A stretch of 64,000 bases of DNA from Isoetes taiwanensis (taxonomy: Eukaryota > Streptophyta > Lycopodiopsida > Isoetales > Isoetaceae). The stretch is from positions 1,561,138-1,625,137 of the forward strand of contig JAJEKV010000071.1 in NCBI GenBank assembly GCA_021234155.1. The letters are read 5' to 3'. Position numbers and translations under genes: made by a program. The notes under the pieces are model-generated. The model had not been told where the DNA came from. It made no database searches and was given only the letters and a program-made list of their open reading frames with translations. Shown here in pieces: positions 1-11,559 of this stretch; the first letter of the stretch is position 1; every line of letters begins with the position of its first letter.

Positions 1-1897
1 CCTTGCCAAATGGTGATGTCAGGATCAGATGATTTGTTTTCCAAAAAGCCCTGTTTGCAGGGGATTTTCTTTTAGCCTTGATTTGTTTGTGGCCTTTTTG
101 AAGAGGAAGCCGAAAAGGATTTATTTGTGGCCTTTGATTAAAGACAAAGCCAAAAAACCCAAGGGGGATTCACTGTAGGTGGTGACTCGTAGGAGGATTT
201 TTTCGACCCAGTTCCACGCGTATATGTAGGAGTGGGAGGGATTTTTGCCCACTACTTAGGCTAAACTTTGTATGGAAGGGGTCAAATCTGCCTTTTAAAA
301 TACTGGGGTGTTTTTGAGCACCCTCTGCATGCACACGACATACCCACATTTATTTAAGTGCATCCCCCAAAAGAAAGCCCTGTTTGAAAAGCTCTACACA
401 AACCCTAGCGAAGCTCTACGAAAACGCTGAGACGAACCTCAAAAAAACCATGGCGATGCCACCAGAAACAAGCACCCTAAAGTTTCCTGGAAAAAACAGA
501 GCGTTAAATCGTCGAAAAGTTTAGAGTCCCTAAGGTCAGGGTCCCTAAGGTCACAGACGGGCTTTAGAAGGGGTTTGATGGTAGCCAAGCCATAGCAATG
601 CATACATTCAAAGCTTTAACCTTCTCCATTGATGTAACTGCCATGAAATAAGAAAGAAAACAGGAACAAAATAGCCCTTAGCAGTAGAAACAACTCTCTA
701 GAACCAAAGGAGCAGACCCAAAGGTGATCCAAAGGAGCAGCAGACCCCTGCTTAAGGGTTGTCATGCTCACAGTTCGGCGCATAAAAGAGTGCTCCCAAC
801 TTGCTGGCTATGGCAGAGGATCTGCTGCCTCCCTTGCCGGAGGATCCTTCAGAGAGAGGGCAGCAAAAACATGCCTGTGTGGTCAGATGGCTCCGTAACA
901 CTGGCTCACGACCATCAACAGCAAGCCAACCACCCACTAACGTCACATAACGCTGAGGGGTTTCCGCATCTGCACCATCAAAATGCTCCAACACAAAACA
1001 AATTATTATTCTACCAGCCCACCTCCCAAGGCGTTCCCATTTCTTCCATAACGCCTCAACAAATCACAGCTTCTGACATTCGAATAAGCGAGCTCCTACA
1101 ATCACAACCACTCAAACTGCATGTTCCCTAGAATATCCAAGAAGATACCGGAACAAAGCGACTAGACATAGCCACTGCACCATTTACATTGCTTACAAGT
1201 TTCACAGTTTACCACTGAAAGTGGAGTACATTACTTGCAAGTTCCACAATTTACTTTTGAAAATGGAGCACAACAATATTCTGATACAAGAGTAGCGCCT
1301 GAGACCTTCATGAATCCTTCACCAGATCCTAAGGCTTCAATATAGATATGAGGAGTGAGGACTTGGGAGGGCTTAAATTGAATTTATGCAGCTTGGCTCA
1401 TGTTGAAAGCTTCTTCCTTTTGGAAATCTTTTCTCAAACACAAGCCATGTTTGACAGAAACAAACTGATGAAGATAAAGTGCTTTACTTGTTGCATCAAT
1501 CATGCCCATCAATCTTGCATCTTCCCTTCAAGTTCATCTAGAAACTCTGCACTTAGTAATCAGGGCACTCGTTCAGATCTCAAACAAAATTAGAGGGCAC
1601 TCAAGATCATGAAAACTCATCAAAGCCATTAAAATGAACGTATTTGCATGGCACTTCTTTCATTTTTGGCCCACCCCCACAAAGTTTCAGAAGATTATAA
1701 TCTATAAGTCTGCATTGACAAATTATTGGTTACTAATATGATTAATCTATTCTGACGCTTTGAAGCTTAACATGAAGGGGGACACCAAATTCATGCCATG
1801 CCAAATTGCATAATAGAATGAGGCAAAGAAGAAATTGATTTACATGTGGGCTTGACATACAGTGACAATAGGCTGGGCTTATCCATGCACTTCATCG
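1..1897. other. No recognisable gene, downstream of EXO70
   Basis: This stretch lies beyond the 3' end of the minus-strand EXO70 gene. I see short ORFs on both strands around 724-1131 and 1348-1593, but neither has recognisable domains and they have no splice context. Small direct repeats occur near 80-155 (a motif with 'gtggcctttt') and near 523-555 (two copies of 'tccctaaggtcag'). I make no functional claim. Confidence 0.5.
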
Positions 1898-4800
1898 TTA
1901 TCTCCTACTGCTCTTGTTCTTCAGCTCAAAAAATTCCCCAATAAGTTGCTTAAGATCTTCTGGTTTATATTTGATATACTTTTGTGGGTTCTTGGAGTTC
2001 TCCAAAATAGCACTGGACATAAAAACTCTCAAAACTGAGTCTCTCTTCTTCACCTTGTGAGATTCAAATATATGACTCACTTGTATCTTCGCCTATAAGC
2101 AGGAAGTAATACTTCTGCAACAGCTAATTGAACAGCCTCACGTAGTTCAGCCTCAGGAATGGTCCACTGTGATTGTTTCCGATGCTTAAGTTGCTTAAGA
2201 TCTTCTGGTTTATATTTGATATACTTTTGTGGGTTCTTGGAGTTCTCCAAAATAGCACTGGACATAAAAACTCTCAAAACTGAGTCTCTCTTCTTCACCT
2301 TGTGAGATTCAAATATATGACTCACTTGTATCTTCGCCTATAAGCAGGAAGTAATACTTCTGCAACAGCTAATTGAACAGCCTCACGTAGTTCAGCCTCA
2401 GGAATGGTCCACTGTGATTGTTTCCGATGCACTTCCTCAAAAAGTGTATTGAATATTTTAAACCTGCAAGTTTTTGATATTATATTTAGCCAGTTTTGCA
2501 GCATTGCATGAATGAACTATGTAACATACCTCTCTTTAATAACTGAGCTGGAAATTCCACTGCTATCACTAAGGCATGGAAGAACCTGAAAGGAGCCAAC
2601 CATGTGACTGTTGTTTAACCTTATAAGAACATCAGAACTTTGACCAAGTACAACCTTCCCCCATGTGCTTTGCTTATATCCTTGAGCATGCTGCTGAACT
2701 AGAAGACGGTGTCTGTCTATCCAATTATCACTCAGCAAATCTTTCGCCTCTGATCTGTAATGAGTCATATGGTAAAGGGTATAAAATAGAAATAACATAG
2801 TAAGGCTCCACAGACTTCTCACCCTCGAACAAACTGAACAATGTAGTGAATATTATTCATCAAGAAAATATGTCCAAGAGCAAGATCAGTGTACTGCTTT
2901 GCTTTACCATCGAGGTTGCTCAGCAGCAGTTGCATTATCTTGGCAGTTGATTTTGCAAAATAAGAACTTGATTTATCTCCTTGATCATCATCTTCAAAGA
3001 GCTGCTTCAAAGTTGTTTGATAGCTGAAAGACATAAGTCAGACAGGTCAATACTTTTTGCTGCTTTTAAGTGGTCAGCAGTAAAAAGACGATACTTACTC
3101 CAAGAGAAATTTTACATATTTGATGACGTAATTTGTAAATGGATGAACACTGCCATCCTGCAACAGAGTCTTTGAAGCATCCTTTTCAACCCTCTCCAGG
3201 AAATCATCAAAGGTCTCCTTCGTGGTCTGTGCTAGCATCTGGATAAAATCAATGGCTGCTTGAAAGACTTCATAAGACTCATTTCCATAGAAATTAGCTT
3301 CTATCTGCAAAGTGATACTGCTTGTGAACAGCACGAAGAAATCCAAATACAAGAAAAGCAATCAATGTTGGGACCTATACTGAACCACATTAACTTATTG
3401 CAAGCATCCTCAGATTTCTCTTGAGCAGGGAACAGTTAACTAACCACGTATTTTCAACACTACTAAATAGTTGTAAATGGCAAGATTGGTTAAAAGAGAG
3501 ATGTCACATATCTCTGGAGTTTCAAAACAGCATGTGGACAGACAAGCTTGATTGTTGACAAACTCAATATATCATGCCATATCACGCAATGGCATCCTAG
3601 CTTGTATTTACAAGGTAGAGGCATCACATCCCTGTTCATGTAGACAACCTTTTACTCCCTGTGCATGTGTGAGCCAAGGACAAGCTACCAACCTCAGGCA
3701 GAAGATCATGCATGGTGTCATACATGTCAAGTAACGCAAACAGCTTGTTAGGCGACCTTTTATTCTGGGTTATAGCGTTCCCAGTGCTCAGTAGACTTTT
3801 AAAGCTGTTTATAGTCACTTTAAGAAAACATCGACTCTCGTAAGGGTCCAGGCCACGAAATACTTCCTTGCAGAGATCACGTTCCGCACTATATAGCAGT
3901 TTGACCTGATCGTACATTCAGAATTATAGATATCATGAAACTTTTAATCAGAAAACAAAGAAGGGGATGAAATCCCAAAAAGTAACTTACAACAATGCAC
4001 ATGCAACGATTCCAGCTCCCAATTTTTTCCTTCAGAATTTCCCATTGCAACGTTTCAACTTCATCTTTTGTAAGCTCTTCAAACCCGAGCTTGCACAGGG
4101 TTTGTTCTAAAGCGGATGCCCGAATTTCACTGCAATAACAGACATTATTATGCACTATACATTTCACTGAAATCCGACCCAACACATACGTATAAATAGC
4201 AAGACACTGCTGACTATGCGTTGCAGCAATCAACCGATGTGCCATTTCTTGCAGGTTGGGAATAATATCCGGAGGAATAAGAACTAGAGGCAAGTCTGCC
4301 AATCTTGCTCCAGGGCTTCCAGGAGATGTGAGCTCAGTGGAGCTCCTATTTGCATTCCTAGATGCTTGAGGTTGTGGCAGGTACTTGGACAGTTTAGCAG
4401 GGTCTTCGGACTTGCTGTAACCCAAACATCAAATCAGAAGCTGTTGACTATGGATACAAGAAAATAAGTATGCATTAACCCGGTGCAATCAGTTCAAGAA
4501 TACTAGATTTGAAATGCACAAATAGACACAAAGCAATACACCTATGTTGAACAAGTAACGAGCGAAACTCTTCACCAAGCTTATCCATTGCCGCAGAAAG
4601 TACCGAACGAGCATGGTTAAGAACACCATCATTGCTTCTGTTATATGAGAAGTATTCAACATTCGCAAGTAACTCGTCTACTGCTTCCAGGTAACTAACA
4701 AGATCTTCATGAGGACCTCTATCAATTTTGGCTTCCACCTATTGAAGGAAATCATATAGCACAGTAAGTACCTTTATTAAGTGAAAAAATTATTGATCAT

Positions 4801-5731
4801 TCAATCCGTAACATCATAGTAAGTGCTATCAAGTGGAAAGATTATTGACGATTCAATCTATAACATCTACATCTTTCTAACCGTCCAGAGTTTGAAGACC
4901 TTTTTGGCTAACAGAAAACGTAATTCTTTGCCAAACAAGTACACACGCACACCCGGGATGCTCAGCTAATTTACTATGAAGTACATACACATACAGATCC
5001 ATAACGTAAATCTTACAGCTGGGGAAGTCATTTCAATTGTTGTTGTATAAAATGGTCTTCGGCTATAATTGCCAGACTGTTACTTATTGAACTTACTTTC
5101 CTTGCCACATCAAATTGGGATAGGATGGACTCTGCTGCTGCCAAAGTCTTCTCTATATTTTGATGTGCGATCCTGAACGCATGTGTATGTCGCACCTAAA
5201 TATATGCACGGCAGAAAATCTTTAATGCCATGTTTCGTTTGTCAATATATGTCAAGTTTCTCTTCAATTCAATTCAAATCTATACTTTGATGGATATGTC
5301 GTACCTACATGTATACGCACGGCAGAAAAACTTTAATCCTTTAAACACTTTTATGCTTTCTAATTTCAGGTTAACTCACTGTACTCACAACATCCAATTC
5401 CCGACCCAGTTGCTGTATTCACAATACCCAATTTCCCAGTTGTTTTATGCCATGATTCAGCAGAATTAGAGCTTTAAAAGGAAAGAAATAAGGCAAAACC
5501 CACCTGAATAGGCAGCAGCGCAACCTCCAGCTCCAGCGAAGAGAGACGACGATTGCAGGATTCGATGATCCCCAACATATTATCATCCACAACTTGGCTA
5601 CGTTTGAGACTGTCTCGTAACAGCTCTGTTGCCGCTGAGAGAGAATCTAGTTTCGTCCTCCCGGCGCTCATGGTGGGCTGTGAATGTAGAACTCTGGCAC
5701 TGCGTAAAATAGGTAGGTGCTGGTCGGCCAT
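1898..5731 (-). CDS. EXO70A: Exocyst complex subunit EXO70, A-type, with duplicated C-terminal segment
   Basis: EXO70 is a subunit of the exocyst, the octameric complex that tethers secretory vesicles to the plasma membrane. Its C-terminal region binds membrane lipid. I read twelve exons: 5731-5504, 5195-5097, 4738-4542, 4414-4190, 4129-3991, 3905-3693, 3304-3099, 3023-2823, 2754-2530, 2463-2326, 2257-2081 and 2012-1898. Introns run GT-AG and phases fit throughout, giving about 720 aa. Without the duplication it would be about 661 aa, near the usual 630-680. Family blocks in order: RGPHEDLVSYLEAVDEL, KRSPNKLFALLDMYDTMHDL, DGSVHPFTNYVIKYVKFLL, FLMNNIHYIVQF, LAVAEVLLPAYR, NPQKYIKYKPEDLKQL. Two start codons are possible, 5731 and 5671; the second gives an N-terminus closer to plant EXO70A. 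No stop interrupts the exons. The oddity is a 245-bp tandem repeat that makes the last 59-residue block appear twice, in frame if both 68-bp introns are spliced. Compact introns and conserved sequence suggest a functional gene. Confidence 0.88.
1942..2431 (-). repeat. 245-bp tandem duplication inside EXO70
   Basis: Two near-identical units, 1942-2186 and 2187-2431, each contain the end of one exon, a 68-bp intron and the start of the last exon. The exonic part is 177 bp (59 codons), so the reading frame survives if the intron is removed from both copies. The junction joins codons for KQL to KHR. Confidence 0.9.
5190..5340. repeat. Short direct repeat in EXO70 intron 1
   Basis: A segment of about 40 bp around 5188-5227 recurs with changes at about 5298-5338; both contain 'cacggcagaaaa' and end in 'ctttaat'. 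The left copy overlaps the acceptor of exon 2, so a second acceptor-like sequence lies in the intron. Confidence 0.6.
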
Positions 5732-6612
5732 AGCTAGCCGATCAAGCCTAAGGGTTCCTGTGGGTCACATGCACATCCTGCTAAGCAATTTTGGTTGTTA
5801 AGAATTCCTGTTCCCATAGAAGGGATCCCCATGCAATAATGTGTCCGAAATTGGAATGGGTATTTTTATAACTTAAGGTTTCCAAAGGTTTTATGGCTGT
5901 ATTCGTATGTCAAACCGTATAATGATGACGGTGGCAACTGGGATTCCCAACCCTAGAATCTTGGGCGGGCATATTGGAGTTCCGGATTGCTGGTTGGGCG
6001 CAAGTGGTGGTTCCTCCTTGGGCTGCTGCAGGGATGGCGGAGCTCCGGGTGATGTGTCGGCTTTGTGTTTTGTTTCCTTATTTGTTTGGGTGGATAAGCT
6101 GGGGTCGCGGGCGTTGGCGGGGAGCGGAGGTGCAGTATTGAAGAAAACAGAGGTAAGAACTTCCAGTAATTGTAAAGATTCCCCTTGAACAAACACTTAA
6201 TACTCTTCTATCCCTATTAAAATCCTTGCTTTTATATTATCGAGGAGGAAGAGAAGAGGCAGCTTATTTAAGCTAAAAGGATTTGAAAGATGTCATCACA
6301 TACAGATACTTTTCAATATAAATGCATTTTTATATGAAGTTCTTGATTGCCATAAAAGAAAGAGAGACTCACTTCGCCGTTTTGAAATCTTGATCTCCAT
6401 CATTTCATTGGTAAGGATATGAGCTGATAGGACCTCAACACGCCTTTGTGATTGCACAAACCTTAAGAAACGATCCACACAATATAGAAGCAGACCACCC
6501 AAAACAACTGCAAAACCATGCTCTCCTTGATGCATGACATAGCCTGCTATGAAAGCAATATACAAGTAATGGGTGTAATACCAAAAACTTAGTTGTTCTT
6601 GATAATAAGAAT
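5732..6612. other. EXO70 upstream region, no gene recognised
   Basis: This region lies immediately 5' of EXO70 on the minus strand and should hold its promoter and 5' UTR. I see no clear TATA element at a suitable distance. Overlapping ORFs of about 80-100 codons at 5891-6196 exist on both strands in a GC-rich patch and have no domain I recognise. Confidence 0.4.
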
Positions 6613-7535
6613 TTGCTGAATCGTGCTGCCCATTATGTTAACTATCATGGCAACCGTAAGATGACTGCTAGCCTCTTGTTTACATTGGCCAGAATGATTC
6701 GTTCTGGTAAGTTTACACTATCCAGTTCTTGGATTATCCCTTCCAATACTGCCCACATTAATGAGCACCGTGTCCAGGCTGCATGGAGGGTGTTGCTAAA
6801 TCCTTCTCAGTGCATGCCCTCGGACATGAGAACTATTTTGTTTGGGCTTTCTTTGGGTTCGCACTCAGAGAGCCGAAATGGGCTGGGAGGAGGCGGTATT
6901 GGGATGATGCCATCCCTGTGGATGAACAAGACATTAATTTCGAGGATGTTTGTGATGAGTCTTATAGTCATGACAGTGATGATGTTGTTGTTTTGGAGCC
7001 TGGTGTGGATTTCATCCCTGTGCACAAGGGTGATTGCACCATGGCTGTTGGGTGATCATGTTGGTTGGCTTTGGGTATGCAGTTTGGGTTTTTTTTTCAT
7101 GGCTTCGTTTGCTTTTTTAGTTGCGGTAGTGATGGACACCGATGGAGAGCTTATTCTTCGGGCGTGGAACGGCCTTTGTATCTTTGCCCGACTCCTATAT
7201 TTCTTCATTTGTTGAAGCTTCACATCCGGATCTGTTGTGTTCTACCGAGCCTAAAGGCGCTTTTTGTGCTCAAGAGTTTGTTAATAGCATTATCCAGGTT
7301 GGGAGGCATAGGATTGCGGCATCCTTGCGCTTGCTCGGTGGCGACTTAGAGGGTTTTATGTCTCAATCCAGAATGCTATTTCTGCTGGGAGTGGGATCAA
7401 TTGGGGGTGCCTGTCTCTGAGTTACATGTGTTGCGCTCTCATATGAGCCTTGCTAGGGTCTTGCTCGTGCAAGAAATTCGCCAGCTGGATGAACTTATTA
7501 GGCATGCCTGCAGTGGGTGGCGCCTATGAACTAAT
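6613..7535 (+). other. Unrecognised coding-like sequence
   Basis: Several overlapping ORFs (6613-7215, 6783-7055, 7142-7420) switch frame along this stretch. One frame has an acidic segment (around 6930-7010, rich in D, E, S), and a later frame is free of stops from 7142 to 7420, with a different frame open to about 7528. This pattern resembles a decayed coding region with frameshifts, perhaps transposon cargo next to the gag remnant. I recognise no domain and assign no function. Confidence 0.25.
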
Positions 7536-7772
7536 CATTTACATCTTCTTGTTTTACTTTTTTGTGCCCCTTTGTGAAGCGCTTATGCTTTTATAAATGA
7601 GAAACTTGTTTATTTTCTAAATGTGTTGTTCAATTTGTTGCAGCTTGGCCTTCATTGACAGGTATGATCTTCACATGTGTTGAGTCTTTTGCATGAGGCT
7701 GCTGTATAATCCGAGTTTGGGAATGGTTTTTTGTTGAAATAATATGCTGATACTAACTTCTTTTATTTCTTA
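7536..7772. other. AT-rich spacer
   Basis: No ORF, repeat or signal is seen between the unrecognised coding-like sequence and the truncated end of the gag remnant. Confidence 0.4.
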
Positions 7773-8910
7773 GTGGGCTTTGGCCCCAGTAGCGTGGTTG
7801 CACATGTTGCACCGTTTACAATGAGGAGGACCACTGGTGGAATTGCACTCATTTGCAAGATGACTTTGATATTTACAGATGTGGCACCAAATCTGATTGC
7901 GTTGAGGGGCAAATTGTTGAGGTTGAACTGCAGTCTGAGGAACCATAACAGGAGGCATGAAAGGTAACTCCGTGAGGGCAACTCCCTGGGAGGAAACGTT
8001 GACGGAGTGGTTGACTAATTCAATAGCCTGCTCCAAGGTCTTGGGTCGCAGGTATTCAGTCATGAGACGAATGGCAGGTGGGAGTCCTTGCAGGAACCAG
8101 ACCAGAATCTGGCTTTGCGTGGGGTACTCCTGGAGTTTGCTGATGAGTATGTGAAGGCGATCCGCGAAATCACGGGCAGACTCCGTGGGCTCTTGCTGCA
8201 AATCATTGAGTTGCTTAAGAAGAAGTTGATCGTCATCCGTGGTACCATAGTGTGAGAGAAATGCTGTCTTCATCTCCGGCCAGTCTTGTTTCCAATGACT
8301 TTTGTTGGCCATGAGAAAAGAGGATAGAGACGGACCTTGCGCATAAACAGGCTGAGCATAAGCAGGAACATAGGCATGTGGCATAGCCGTGGGCTAGAAA
8401 AAGGCGGCATGGGAACCGAAAAACCTGCTGGGGCGAAGGACCATGTGAGCCTTCTTCATTAAGCTTGAGATCAGTGAGATTATAAACAGGAAGGGTATTT
8501 GGAAATGAAGGGGAGTGCGGATATTCATGGACCTGGGGAGGGCCAAAGGAGACATGTTGATAGCCCATCCCAGGGGGAGAGGAAGGTTGTGAAGGCAAAG
8601 GGGTGTGACCGGAGGGGATGTGAATGTAGGCACTTTCCGGAACGTGAAAATAATGTGGAGGGGGGCTGAACTGGTGTCTGATGGAGCGACTGAGGTTGAG
8701 AGCAATGTTTACACGTTGGGGGAGAACCGGGACGAGAATGAACACGAGGAGTAGGTGGCGCCGACTAAGCTCGTGAGCGGATACTGCCGCCCTCAATATC
8801 ATAAGCAGTGTCATACATGTCGCGGGCAACTTCTTTACGCTGTATGGCGCTCCAATCGAGACGTCGTGTGGCAAAGGAGTTCTTCAGGGGTGAAAGCACG
8901 AGTAGACATG
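7773..8910 (-). pseudogene. Ty3/gypsy-type gag remnant with CCHC zinc knuckle
   Basis: Gag packages retrotransposon RNA. From a start at about 8910, the N-terminal part is broken by frameshifts and continues in another frame through a Pro-rich segment (about 8400-8700). It then enters the clearest piece, 8384-7770. That piece has the retrotransposon gag core (SHWKQDWPEMKTAFLSHYG, then ESARDFADRLHILISKLQ) followed by a zinc knuckle C-x2-C-x4-H-x4-C (CHICKYQSHLANEC). A second Cys/His-rich stretch follows it. No protease, reverse transcriptase or integrase follows; the element stops abruptly at about 7773, so it is a 3'-truncated copy. Confidence 0.75.
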
Positions 8911-8992
8911 GTAAAAGGAGGAAAAGAAAGAAAATCAGACCCGACAGCGGTGTTTAGGGTCTGGGTTCGGGAACTCCTGCAAGACAGCCCTC

Positions 8993-9512
8993 TGTGAGGA
9001 CCCTTGGATCAAACAGGAGAATCCGGGAGCTGTGTCACGCGGGATTTGCAAAAGAACAAGAGAGAGAAAACAAGAAAAACAAGCAACGCACAATGAGGTG
9101 AATGAGACTCCTTTGATATCAATAGGAATACATGAGCTCTCGCAATCGAGAGAGAAAATGACTAGAGACAAGAACCAAAACTCATCTAGCCTTTGAATGC
9201 TAGCTCTACTCATATATATAGTACAATGGCCTCGGGCCCAATATAGATGTTTGGCAGATCTCGGTGCCGACTCCTGGGAGGCCTGATTTTCGGGAATGCT
9301 GGCGGTGCGCTCTTGAGGTGCTTGGAATCACGGGCCGTCATTTATCTGTTCTCAGCCTCTTCTTCTGCTGGGTCTTTGGCGTTGTTGTGGTTTTCGGCGT
9401 GGTCTTCTGCGGGCCACGTGATGTTTGACCTTGGCCTGAATTTGGCGTCTTATTCCTGCTCTGGTCCGGGGTGTGCATGAATAGTCCTGTACCAGGACGT
9501 ACAGGACTAACA
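8993..9512 (-). repeat. LTR of the gag-bearing element
   Basis: The plus strand begins TGTGAGGAC at 8993 and ends ACTAACA at 9512, the TG...CA pattern of an LTR. It lies directly 5' of gag in the element's orientation. A TATA-rich stretch (catatatatagta, about 9210-9222) on the minus strand could be the LTR promoter. The outer end contains an inverted repeat of 'agtcctgta' (9482-9508). The second LTR is absent. Confidence 0.6.
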
Positions 9513-9880
9513 CCTGTTCAGGTTCGTAAGTACCATGTTCTATTTTTGGGGCTTTCGTTCCAACAGAGATTGGTTCGGGTGCTTGCTGTGCCGCGATGGC
9601 TCCATCCATTTTCTTCTTTTGCTTCCCTTTCTTTTTCTCCTCCAACAGGTTCGAATATCTACAGTACCAACACCGTGGGGCAATCCTCGCTTTTTTTATT
9701 TCTATTTTTCTATCTTCCATTGGAGGTTATAACTGCAAGCTAGTGCAAGAAGCTTTATCAGAACGCGGCTAAAAGTCTTAGATCGGCCTCCTAATTTGTA
9801 TTGACAGATGATTTGGAGCTCCTAGTCAGTGAAATATGTCCCGACATTTTTTTTTCCTGGAGGCCACCTTTCGAGATATT
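9513..9880. other. Pyrimidine-rich spacer
   Basis: A T/C-rich plus strand (for example around 9605-9720) gives chance ORFs only. No supported feature lies here until the first Fe-SOD exon-like segment. Confidence 0.4.
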
Positions 9881-9882
9881 AG

Positions 9883-10653
9883 ATATGGCAGCACAGATTC
9901 TTCCAAAGGTTAGTTTTTCTTTTCAACTCCAGTTACATGTACAGGTTGCAAAATATTCTCTCATTGAAATGGACATTCGCAGACTGCTCTTTCATGCTTG
10001 TCTAAATCCCTGGCAGCTCCGGTTGCTAAACTTGAGCTTAGGCCTCCTCCTTACCATCTTGTACATGTTACTTACATAGAAACATCCTGCCAATTGCTAT
10101 ATAGTTGTTGTTGCATTAACGTGAATTATGATGTCCTTGTACTTTTTTTTTTCATGTAGTTTATTCAGCTCTGTCACTCTGTTCATTTCCAGGATGCTCT
10201 TGAGCCATACATGAGCAAAAAGACATTAGAATACCACTGGGGAAAGCATCACCATACTTATGTGGACAATCTTAATAAATAGATTGACGAAACTTCTTTC
10301 GAAAATAACAGTCTAGAAGAACTTGTAACAATTTTATATAATCAGGGAAATCCAAAACCTGCCTTTAATAATGCAGGATGGGTATCTGTTATCTATATTC
10401 ACCACATTCTGAGTTGCACATGATGTTGGTTACATTCCATGATTTGTTTTCCCCATACTTTTTATTTAAATGTTAGAATAAATATAGGTATGGAATCACG
10501 ACTTTTTCTGGGAGTATGAAGCTAGGAGGTGGCAAAAAATTAAGTGGAGAGTTGCTTGAAAAAATAACTGCAGACTTTGGATCATACGATGAATTTGTGC
10601 GACAGTGTAAGGAAGCTACTGCAATACAATTTGGATCTGGCTGCACGTGGCTA
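9883..10653 (+). pseudogene. Iron superoxide dismutase pseudogene (plastid type)
   Basis: Fe-SOD converts superoxide to hydrogen peroxide and oxygen; the plant enzyme acts in the chloroplast. Exons visible: a possible transit-peptide start at about 9883, then 9983-10060 (ending KLELRPPPYHL), 10193-10381 ([18 protein letters not shown] ... NPKPAFNNAGW) and 10488-10653 (VWNHDFFWE ... GSGCTWLV). Splice phases fit. The first metal-binding His region ([10 protein letters not shown]) and the second (WNHDFFW) are present. The exons bearing the D-x-W-E-H-A-Y ligands are missing. An in-frame TAG at 10280-10282 replaces the Gln expected after NLNK, and two bases are lost at about 10515. A nonsense codon, a frameshift and a missing 3' end make this a pseudogene, with introns kept. 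Confidence 0.85.
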
Positions 10654-10894
10654 GTATGTATGTCACCTTATCAATTTTCTGTATACAATGGATTGGTAGT
10701 TGAAGCCCAGTAAGAGATAGAAGCTAGTATACCAGTGAACATGCGTAGCTGCACTTTAACATACTAGAGTATCTTATGACTACTAATTAATATGGATATG
10801 GATTCTGGAATTGGATCTCACTGGATTACTCTATGCTTGCACATATGTTCATTTATATGTCTCATAAAAAGCAGCAGTGCACCTTTTTTGGCAG

Positions 10895-11239
10895 ATGCCT
10901 TTTCATAACTTGGTATCTTGGAATGCTGTTATTGCAATTTATTCCCAAGGGGAAGAACTTCAGGAAGCCTTCATTGCTTTCCAACAATCACAACAGGAAG
11001 GTATTGACACTCAGCAGTCTTCTTCCTGCATGCAATCAAGCTAGAATGTCATGTGAGTCTTGCCATTATTTTTTTTTATGGCTTTGGATTATGTTCTTAG
11101 AACAACATCAGAGCATCATGGCTGTATGGTTGACCTCCTTGGACAGCTAAGACATTTGGATGAGGCTGAAACACTTATTAGTAGTATGCCATTTCAAGCT
11201 GATGTTGTTTCATGGAAAGCATTGCTTGGCGCATGTAAG
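10895..11239 (+). pseudogene. PLS-type pentatricopeptide repeat fragment
   Basis: PPR proteins bind organellar RNA for editing, splicing or stability. The first part (10895-11000) reads MPFHNLVSWNAVIAIYSQG, a typical repeat. After a gap the second part (about 11108-11239) reads HHGCMVDLLGQLRHLDEAE and SMPFQADVVSWKALLGACK, characteristic of the repeats just before the E domain. The region between is out of frame. It lies about 240 bp after the Fe-SOD remnant in the same direction. No E or DYW domain follows. It is a short decayed fragment. Confidence 0.75.
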
Positions 11240-11559
11240 GTAAGTTCAAATAATATGAGCTCATGACAAACAAACAAACAAACAAACTACAGGGATAGCT
11301 GCCATGTTCTTTTGAAAACAGAACACCTTCATCGTGGAATTTGATTTGCTATAGAGGTAATAGTTGTAAGCATGGCCTCAAGAGATTTGAAGATTCCAGT
11401 CCTCTCTATCACACATCTTATAACCGCCCAGTTCTCTGATATGCAAACAGGGTCTGATAAGCAAACTATTATGGTGGATTGCCGTAGACATTTTCTGTAT
11501 TAAGACATACGGTCAATTATCGCCACGTTATTTGACTCCATCACTACCAATTCAACACT

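Noticed and set aside
6807..7025. Minus-strand 72-codon ORF and other overlapping small ORFs across the window
   Set aside because: They overlap better-supported frames or repeats, lack domains and look like chance open frames.
9352..9720. Basic 122-codon minus-strand ORF
   Set aside because: It overlaps the LTR and a pyrimidine-rich tract; its Lys/Arg content follows from base composition.
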